22,642 nt of DNA from a virus: IMG/VR virus record IMGVR_UViG_3300023116_000385, positions 1 to 22,642 of that record. One strand, 5' to 3'. Numbering within the stretch: the first letter of the stretch is position 1; each line of letters opens with the position of its first letter. Shown here one piece after another: positions 1 to 8,400 of this stretch. Made by a program: the position numbers and the translations under genes. The notes beneath the pieces are model-generated. The model saw nothing but the letters and a program-made list of their open reading frames with translations, was not told the DNA's origin and did no database searches.

Positions 1-12
1 AGGATCATTCTG

Positions 13-2241
13 ATGGCATCAACCATCCTAATTAAAAGAAGTACGGGTACAACAGTACCTGCTTCGCTAGAGTTCGGTGAACTTGCAGTAACGGTTGGTG
101 CTGGTACTCAGGTTAACCGTGGCGACAGAGTTTTTGTTGGTGATAACAACACCACAGTTCAAGTAATCGGTGGTAAGTATTTCACCGACATGTTGGATCA
201 CGTACATGGTACGTTGACATCAGATTCTGCAGTTATTGTAGATAATAACTCAAAAGTAGATCGTTTCAGAGTAGACGACGTTAATATTGACGCTAACGTA
301 GTTGAAACTGATACTACAGACACAGATCTTATCTTTAGAGCTAACGGACTTGGAAAACTTGTCATTGAAGACAGTCAAGAATTAGAGTTCGGTACTACTG
401 GAGACATCGAATTTAGATTTGATGAAGTAGCAAACGTTCTTCGTTTAGATCGTGTTGGAGTTAATACTCCTGAGTTCCGTTTAGATGACGATCTTAAGAT
501 TCAATTTGGTACTGATGGTGATGGTGGCATTCGTTATGACGAATTGAACACCGATACTGTTAGAGTAGATGGTGCTGACTGGACATTTGACAATGGAGTT
601 GCACTTCAATTTAATGATACCACTAATGCAAGCAGTGATACTACTGGTGCAGTAAAGATTGCGGGTGGTCTTGGAGTTGCCTCCACTGCATGGATCGACA
701 ACATGGTTGTTGATAATGATGTAACTCTTGGTACTGATTCAACAGATATCTTAACTGTTGAATCAACAACAACATTCAATGCTGATGTGACATTTAATGG
801 CGTTCAAACTACAACTGGAACTACAAATCAAACTGGTCAGTTTAATCTTGATAATATTCGTTTAGATGGAAATACAATTTCTACAAACGCTGGTACTCAG
901 TTAATTCTTGATCCAGATCCAAGAAGTGGCGATGCTGCTGGTGATCTGATTGTTCGTGGTAACCTCCAGGTTGCTGGTACAACCACGACTGTAAATTCGA
1001 CCGAAATGACGGTCAATGATCCTGTCTTTAACATCGGTGATACTACATCAGAAAAAGCATTATCTGCTAATGCAACTGCTGCATCTACAACAATTAATAT
1101 TGACAATCCTAGTGGAATTGCTACTGGTGGATTAGTTACTGGTGATTTTATTGGTACTGGTGGAAGAACTATCAGTTCTATTGAAGTTGTATTTCACACT
1201 GCAGCAGGATTTACAAATCCTCCATCTATTGGTGATCCAATATATCATTACGATGGTGGAGTATATCAACAGATTGGTACATTCCAAACTCAAACTGCAA
1301 ATACGGTAAGAATCACACTTCTTCCAGCGTTGACTTTGAGAGAAAGTTCTTTCTACGAGGGAGATCTCCTCACTGATGGAAATACTGGAACTCCACAAAC
1401 TGTAGCATTCGTCAAAGATGCAACTGATGCAACTATTTTTGAAACTACTATATTAAATCTTAGTGGAGGTCTTTCTAACAATGCCTCGATTGGGGATTTT
1501 GTAACTGTAACTCAAGGATCCAATGATGGTATGGATCGTGGTATTCAATACTCTTACCACAATGGATCTGCAATTAAGCATGGATTCTTCGGTTTTGACA
1601 GAACCGCTGGTGAAGATGGTCTTGGTGCATTCACATTCATTGAGGATGCCACTAATACTAATAACATCTTCACTCATACTTTTGGTGCTGTGCAATCTGT
1701 CAAGATTGAACAGGGTGATCTTGATTATGAAGTATCAACTACTCTTGTAGGTGCAGCAAATCAGACATATGCCAATCTCAACCCAACTGGTGGGCAAGGT
1801 TCTGGTTTTGAAGTTACTGTTGTTAGAGATGCAGCAGGTGCTATCTTAATTGGTAACATTACAATTACTAGTGGTGGTACTTATTATCAAGAAGGTGATT
1901 TGCTCACCATTCCTGGTAATCTTATTGGGGGTGTTGCAGTAACTGACGATCTTCAATTAAGAGTAACTGCTATCACAGTTTCAAGAGGCACAGTTTTACT
2001 GGGCGATCTTGAACTTGATGTTGACCTTGCTGTAAAGCATGGTGGTACTGGAAGATCAGAATTCAATACCAACGGCATTCTTTATGGCAATGGCGCTGGC
2101 GAACTCTTAGAGACCGCTGCCGCAAACATGGCAAACCCAGGCATTGGTCCTGACGTTGCTACGTCATTCCAGATCCTGACAGTAACTGCTGCTGGGGTCC
2201 CCGTCTGGACTGATACCATTGATGGGGGAACATTCACCTGA
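13..2241 (+). CDS. Fibre-like virion structural protein, 742 aa
   Basis: Probably a virion appendage (tail-fibre-like) protein. The N-terminus MASTILIKRSTG followed by FGELAV and a 'GDRVFVGDN' segment matches the opening I know from many T4-like cyanophage structural proteins, which supports this start; an AGGA 8 nt upstream (1-4) also fits, although the frame is open to the window edge. In order: beta-rich repeats (about 60-325), the motif TTTTVNSTEMTVNDPVFNIG (about 324-343), an unfamiliar stretch (344-505), the motif RGIQYSYHNGSA..GFFGFD (509-533), one glycine-rich repeat with GGTYYQEGDLLTI (about 588-655), and a tail-fibre-type HGGTG..NGILYGNGAG motif (676-699) near the C-terminus. No signal peptide, membrane segment or catalytic motif is visible. 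The next gene begins 9 nt downstream, so the genes are probably co-transcribed. The class is fairly certain; the exact position in the virion is not. Confidence 0.85.
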   Translation: MASTILIKRSTGTTVPASLEFGELAVTVGAGTQVNRGDRVFVGDNNTTVQVIGGKYFTDMLDHVHGTLTSDSAVIVDNNSKVDRFRVDDVNIDANVVETDTTDTDLIFRANGLGKLVIEDSQELEFGTTGDIEFRFDEVANVLRLDRVGVNTPEFRLDDDLKIQFGTDGDGGIRYDELNTDTVRVDGADWTFDNGVALQFNDTTNASSDTTGAVKIAGGLGVASTAWIDNMVVDNDVTLGTDSTDILTVESTTTFNADVTFNGVQTTTGTTNQTGQFNLDNIRLDGNTISTNAGTQLILDPDPRSGDAAGDLIVRGNLQVAGTTTTVNSTEMTVNDPVFNIGDTTSEKALSANATAASTTINIDNPSGIATGGLVTGDFIGTGGRTISSIEVVFHTAAGFTNPPSIGDPIYHYDGGVYQQIGTFQTQTANTVRITLLPALTLRESSFYEGDLLTDGNTGTPQTVAFVKDATDATIFETTILNLSGGLSNNASIGDFVTVTQGSNDGMDRGIQYSYHNGSAIKHGFFGFDRTAGEDGLGAFTFIEDATNTNNIFTHTFGAVQSVKIEQGDLDYEVSTTLVGAANQTYANLNPTGGQGSGFEVTVVRDAAGAILIGNITITSGGTYYQEGDLLTIPGNLIGGVAVTDDLQLRVTAITVSRGTVLLGDLELDVDLAVKHGGTGRSEFNTNGILYGNGAGELLETAAANMANPGIGPDVATSFQILTVTAAGVPVWTDTIDGGTFT

Positions 2242-2243
2242 GG
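2240..2243 (+). promoter_or_regulatory. Ribosome binding site of the 69-aa gene
   Basis: GAGG overlaps the TGA stop of the upstream gene and lies 7 nt before the ATG at 2251. It supports the start of this small gene and suggests translational coupling to the 742-aa gene. Confidence 0.6.
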
Positions 2244-2250
2244 TTAATCA

Positions 2251-2460
2251 ATGAACAATGAATTAGATGTAAATGTCCTTATTGCTACCTTACAAAAAAA
2301 GGTAACTGACTTGACTCTTACAAATATTGTATTAGAGGCGAGAAATAAAGATTTATCAAATCGGTTAAATAGTATTATAGAAACAGAGAATGCTATAAAT
2401 GGCAAGCAGAATCAAGTTAAAGAGATCCCTAACTCCGAACTCAGCTCCGACGACTTCTGA
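2251..2460 (+). CDS. Small coiled-coil protein, 69 aa
   Basis: No family is recognised with certainty. The protein is almost entirely one predicted helix: V7, I11, L14, V18, L21, N25, L28, N32, L35, L39 and I42 follow an unbroken 3-4 heptad spacing, with Asn at two 'a' positions (25, 32), as in parallel coiled coils. The C-terminus is polar and acidic (ends SSDDF). A good Shine-Dalgarno sequence 7 nt upstream and the tight packing (9-nt gap upstream, 62-nt overlap with the following fibre gene in another frame) argue that the gene is real. Its place directly before a giant fibre gene recalls T4 gp57A, a 79-aa helical chaperone for tail fibres, but I see no sequence identity that would prove homology. 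It could equally be a minor structural connector. The last ~20 codons are constrained by the overlapping conserved start of the next gene. Confidence 0.75.
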   Translation: MNNELDVNVLIATLQKKVTDLTLTNIVLEARNKDLSNRLNSIIETENAINGKQNQVKEIPNSELSSDDF

Positions 2461-5400
2461 TCTTACAGATAAGGAAGTCGCCCTTAATATTGTCGATAGA
2501 ACCCTATTTGTTAACAATGCGGGTACTATCGAGGAGATTGCCAATGCGGATCCGAACGATGAAAAAATCGTTCCTTCCATGTTCTCAAGTTCCATCACTG
2601 ATGGAGTTGGGAATACTTGGTATGTTTCAAAAAATGGAACAGACAAGGCAACACTTGGTTCTGTAAATCCTAGACATGGGGAAACTACAGGAGCAAATGC
2701 TTGGGGTAAAACTCCAAGCACTGCTTTTCAAACTTTAAAGTATTGTTTGGATAATTATGCTAGTTTAGGTGATACTGTTTTAGTTTCATCAGGAACATTT
2801 GATGAAATTTTTCCCTTAACCATTCCTGTTGGAGTTTCAGTTAAAGGTGCTGGGTTAAAATCAACATTTATTAAACCAACAGTTCCCACAAATGATTTAG
2901 ATGGATTCTTAATTCAAGGTGACTGTAATATTGAGGATCTTTGTGTAAAAGATTTTTATTATAACGCAACAAATGACACAGGATACGCATTTAGATTAGC
3001 ATCTACTTACATTGTAGATAATGGTGGAAGAAGACCTTATATTCAACGCTGTAGTGTAATTACAAAGGGTAGCACTACTTCTGTTAGTGACCCCTATGGA
3101 TACGCTGCTGGAGACGCTGGTAGAGGTGCCTTAGTAGACGGTTCGATTGTTAGTAGTGCCTCCTCAGAAGCAGCACTGCTGTTTAACGAGTGTACATTTG
3201 TTGTACCCAATTCAGTAGGTCTGTATCTCAAAAATGGTGCTCGTTCTGAATGGTTAAACTCATTCACATACTTTGCTGCCGATAGTATTAAGGGTGAAAA
3301 CCCTGGAGGATCTGGTTTTACAGGAGCAGGTAGAACTAGATTAAAACTTAGCAATATTACTGGCACATTTGCTGCTGGTAATACTGTATCTTTATATGAT
3401 ACTGATGGAACAACGGTGCTGGCGAGTGGCACTATTGATGAGAATGATGGGACTTATATTTACATTGACGGTCAAGGCACAGGAGAATTTACAGAAGCAG
3501 CAGCAGATTTAGATGGAAAAACTGTAACTGTAAATGGTGACGCACAATTAGATACTGGAAGAAAGCAACTTGGTACAGCAAGTTTACTTTTAGATGGCAC
3601 TGGCGATTACTTAACTCTTAATGGATCATCTGATTTTGGTTTCGGAACAGGTGACTTTACATTAGAGGGATTTGTATATCTTGACAACACTGCATCTGCA
3701 CAAATTCTATTTGATTTTAGACAAAGTGCTATTGTAGAAGTTGCTCCTGTTGTTTATTTTAATGGAACTGATCTGACATATTATGTCAATAATGTTGCAG
3801 TAATTACTAGCACCATTGCAGCAGGTAATTGGTATCATATCGCTGTAGTAAGAAGTGGAACATCCACTAGAATGTATGTCAACGGATCTCAAGTTGGATC
3901 CACTTACAATGACACCAATGATTATGGGACAACTAAACCACTTGTAATTGGTGCCAACCTTAATGGTGCAGCAGATCTGGCAGGTAGTATTGATGAAGTA
4001 AGAATCAGTAAAGGTGTTGCAAGATATACTGGTGCTTCATTTACAGTTCCTACTGCAGAATTTACTGCTGACGTAAATACTTCACTCCTTCTCCATTTTA
4101 ATGGATTAGATGGTAGCACTGATATCTTTGATGGTGGTATTACCTCTCAAGATATTAGATCTTCTAGTGGTGGTAGTGCATCTTTCATCACTTTAGCAGA
4201 TTACACTGACTTTGGTGCAGAACTTCGTTCTATTGGTTCGGCATCTGTATATGGTGAGCGTGGTGTTACTGCATCTGGTAAGGGTGTAAGATTACGTTGT
4301 GTTGTTCATAACTTTGGTTATATTGGTGTAGGTGCTGATTCCTCCAATGATATCAGTACAGTAGTACAAGCAGACGAAGTTATTGAATCTGGTGGTGGTA
4401 GAGTCCTCTTTACCAGCATGGACCAGAACGGGGACTTCCGTGTTGGTAATGCTTTATTTGTTGATCAAGAAAAAGGAACGATTTCCTTTGCAGGTGGTGG
4501 TGCTGCAGGAACTACCTTTGATAGTGTCACTGTAACTGGATCTGGCAATACTACAACAATTCTTCCTACTAGCATTAGTGTAGGAAATCTTCAATTCTCT
4601 GGAGATACTATTGAGAACTTAAGTACCAATGGTATTGAACTTGGTTCTAGGTTAGAACTTCTGGATGGTTCATCTCCAAATCCATCACTGACATTCATCA
4701 ATGCAAATACAGTTGGTATTTTTAGAGATACTGATTATACTGAATATGCAGTAGATGATAGTGGTGATCTTATTTTAACCCAACCATTGGGTTCTCCAAT
4801 GGCATTTGGATTTAACAGTTCAAGAAAACTTCAGATTGGTAGAAATGTTTCTGCTCTTGCAGACATTGATTTTGTTCAATCTAGTATTGGTGATATTACA
4901 GTTGCATCTCTTGGTAGTAATTATCCTGGTGGTCAGCACACTATTCCACTTACTGGAGGAGCAGGAACTGGAGCGTCAATTACTGCAGTTGTAAGTCCAT
5001 TCTTAGGAACAATCACCAATGCTGGTTCTGGATATGCTGCTGGTACACAACAAACAGAACCAATTGTAGCATCAACTGGTAGTGGTTCAGGTGGTTTAGT
5101 AGATATTGAAATCTATGGTATTGATGGTGGTAATATCAATGGAGGTAGTGGATATTATGGTCCCTATGAATACAATAACGTACCACTTCAAGGAGGATCT
5201 GGAACAGGTGCTCAAGCAAACCTTGTAGTTGGTGCTAATGGTGTTGTTAGCGAAGTTAATATTGTAGTACATGGTACAGGATATGTTCAAGGAGATGTTC
5301 TTACTGTAAATAATGCAGATCTTCAATATGTCGATGCAAACACTCAAGGATTAGTACAATCCCCTGGAAGTGGATTCTCATATACCTTAACCCAACTTCC

Positions 5401-8400
5401 TGGATCCATTAAGAGTTTTGTAGCTAATGTCAATCCTTGGGAAGGATTTGGATATAACGTAGGAGATGTACTTACATTTGTAGATAGTGTTGGTAGTGGT
5501 TCTGGATTTGCATTCACTATTACTGATCTTGGTGTATTAATTGCAGATGAAGTTGGGATTGGTAATACTGGTGATGGATATAACGTAGGTGATAGATTAT
5601 TCTCAACTTATTATGTTGATACTGCAGCACCAATTCAAGGCACTCCTTGGACATCTACAGTAGATGGTGCATTTGGGTATATTAATTATGATGTTATTGT
5701 TCTTCCTGGAGTAAATGATCCAGGTGGAAATAGATATTTTATTGATCTTGGAGATGGAAATGGGCATGTAGAAAAACCTGATCTTCAGTTTAGAAGAAAT
5801 TACGTTTATAGTTTTATATTCTCTGATGCAAACGCAGAAAACCATCCATTTAGATTTTCAACCACTGCCGATGGAACTCATGGTGGTGGAACGGATTTTA
5901 GCACTGATGTAAGAAATCACTACGATGAAAATGGTGCTATCAATGGTGTTCAAATTATAGTAACAGATCAAACACCTAATAATCTTTATTATTATTGTAC
6001 CATTCACCCAGATATGGGAGGATCTAATGGTAATGAAGCAACTATTACTACAAGTGGAACTTTCCAAAGTGGACTGACTATTGATATTGCATCACTGAGT
6101 AAGTCATCAAATACCACCATTAGAAATGATGGTAGTGCAAGATTTGGAGGTCTTGTTCAAACCCCAACCATTGAAAATACTGGTCAGATTGTTACTTCGT
6201 CCCTTTTAGTACAACAATCATCTGGTGGAATTGGTGGAGATGCTACAGTTGAAGGAGATCTTGAAGTTGAAGGTAATGCAACTATTATTGGAGATCTGAT
6301 TGTACAAGGTACATCTGAATTCTCTGCAACTGTTGGCGGTGCTGGTGAAGTTGCTATTGGTGATGCTGATGCAGATACTGTTAACATCCGTGGTGATGTT
6401 GCATTTAATCCAACATATGCAACTCCAGTTCCTCCAGCAACTACTGGAGTTTTACAAGCAGCACAGATCTTCTTAGATCAAAGTGAGGCAAAAGTTGGTA
6501 TCTTTAATCATACCCCAGAGTATGAAGTTGATATTACGGGTGCAGTTAGAACTACTTCAGATCTTTGGTTAGCAACAGATTCTGGATCTGTTAACATTGG
6601 TAGAGATCCCGATGCTTATACTAACGTCGCTAAGTTAGATGTCGGAGGAGACATTCTTGCAAATGGATCTATTACATTAAATGATGGAGATTACAATGCT
6701 CCAGCAATTAAATTTACAGGAAGTGAGTTTGCTGGAATTTATAGTTACGATCTTGGCAACTTAAATTTTGGTGTTGGAATTACAAATATTTCAGGAAAAG
6801 TTGCAGGATTTAATCCAGGTGAAATTGAATTTTATAGAAATGCAAGATTTATTAATGAATCTATTGATACTTTTGAATTTGTAGGTGGGTCTAACTATGC
6901 ATTAGGAAATTACTCAAATGTAACTATTGAGGGTGGAACTGGAAATGGAGCGATTGCAGATATTACTGTTGCATTTGAAGTAGCAATTACAAATGCAGGT
7001 GTAGGATACACTCAAGCATTATATGAAGGAGTATCAATTACTTCAATATCTTCTGCCCCTGCAGGAGCTTTGCAAACATTTAATATTCTTAATGCTGGCG
7101 AAAACTATGTTAATGGAACTTATACAAATGTTCCAGTTTCTGGAGGTGCGGGGACAAATGGCACCTTAAATATTACAATCTCTGGAGGTTTAATTACTGC
7201 AGTTGTTCCCGATAACGTTGGATCAAATTATACTGTAGGGGATCAGTTATCAATCAATACTTCCGATGTTGGTGGATCTAGAATAGATACATTATCAGTT
7301 ACTAATGGTGGATCTGGATATACGGATGGTACATATTTAGGATTACCACTTACAACTTCTAGTGGAACAGGATCTGGTGCTACCGCAGATATTGTTGTCA
7401 GTGGTGGATCGGTAACTCAGGCTAATATTCAAAATACAGGAGGAAATTATTCACTAACTGATGTTTTAACTGTAGATGGTGATGATATTACTATTGCAAC
7501 GGTAGGCAGTATCAGTATTACTTCTGGAAGTTCTGGATATGCTAATGGTACGTATTTAGATGTTAACCTCAATGGAGGAAGTGGTTCGGGATTAACAGCA
7601 GATATAACTGTTTCTGGAAATGCAGTTACAAATGTTGTAGTTAATAATGCTGGTTCAAACTATCTCGTTGGAGATACTCTTAGCGTACTTTCTACAGATG
7701 TAGGTGGAACTGGTGCTGGAGTTATTGCTGGAATTGATATCAATAACGGCGGTACGGGATTTACTGATGGTAGTTATACTGGAGTTGCAGTTAATGGAGG
7801 ATCTGGAACTGGTGCCACAGTAACACTTGACGTTATTGGAGGAGTAGTTTCAACAGTTACTATCTCAAATGGCGGTACTGGATATAATGTTGGAGACAGT
7901 ATTTCATTTGCTGGATACTCAGGTGTAACTGCTAGTGTTGTTTCTTTAGGTCTTCCTACTGGAGCAGCATTTGAAGTTGCCACTATTGTAGTTGGAACTG
8001 GACTGCAAATATCTCCATCTGCATTAACTACTGGATCTGGAGCTTCTATTGAGGTTACAGGAGTTGCTAGTGGATCTGGTGGTGTTGGTGCTTCTGCAGA
8101 CGTTACAGTAAATGCTCAAGGTGTAGTTGAAAAAGTTGTTATTGTTAATGGCGGAAGTGGATATTCAATCGGAGATACTATTAGAGTTTCTGATGGTGAC
8201 ATGCAATATGATGATGGTACTGGAACCATTGTTGCATCAACAACACCTACAACTCAAATGGTACTTACCATTAATGGTAATGGTAATGTTACCGTAGTAG
8301 AATTTAATGAATTAGGAGAAGGATATAGTGCCAATGATGTTTTAACGGTTTCAAATAGCAATTTAGGTGGTCAGGGTGAAGGATTTGAATTAACTGTAAC

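Noticed and set aside
2393-2400. CTATAAAT at the start of the 2531-aa gene as a late promoter
   Set aside because: It lacks the final A of the TATAAATA box, overlaps the ATG itself, and a transcript starting there would lose the start codon.
2445-2460. Acidic C-terminus SSDDF of the 69-aa protein as an SSB-like interaction tail
   Set aside because: The sequence is forced by the overlapping, conserved N-terminus of the next gene and lacks the usual D-D-x-P-F pattern.
2365-2721. Open frame of 118 codons on the minus strand, and similar minus-strand frames at 3094-3432, 10397-10765 and 13314-13580
   Set aside because: They lie inside large plus-strand genes with clear fibre motifs, have no ribosome binding sites that I can see, and their amino-acid composition is what antisense reading of this codon usage gives.
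6880-8400. CRISPR array or non-coding tandem repeat
   Set aside because: The repeats are in frame, diverged at DNA level, about 220 nt apart and code for a regular glycine-rich protein pattern without spacer-like uniform units.
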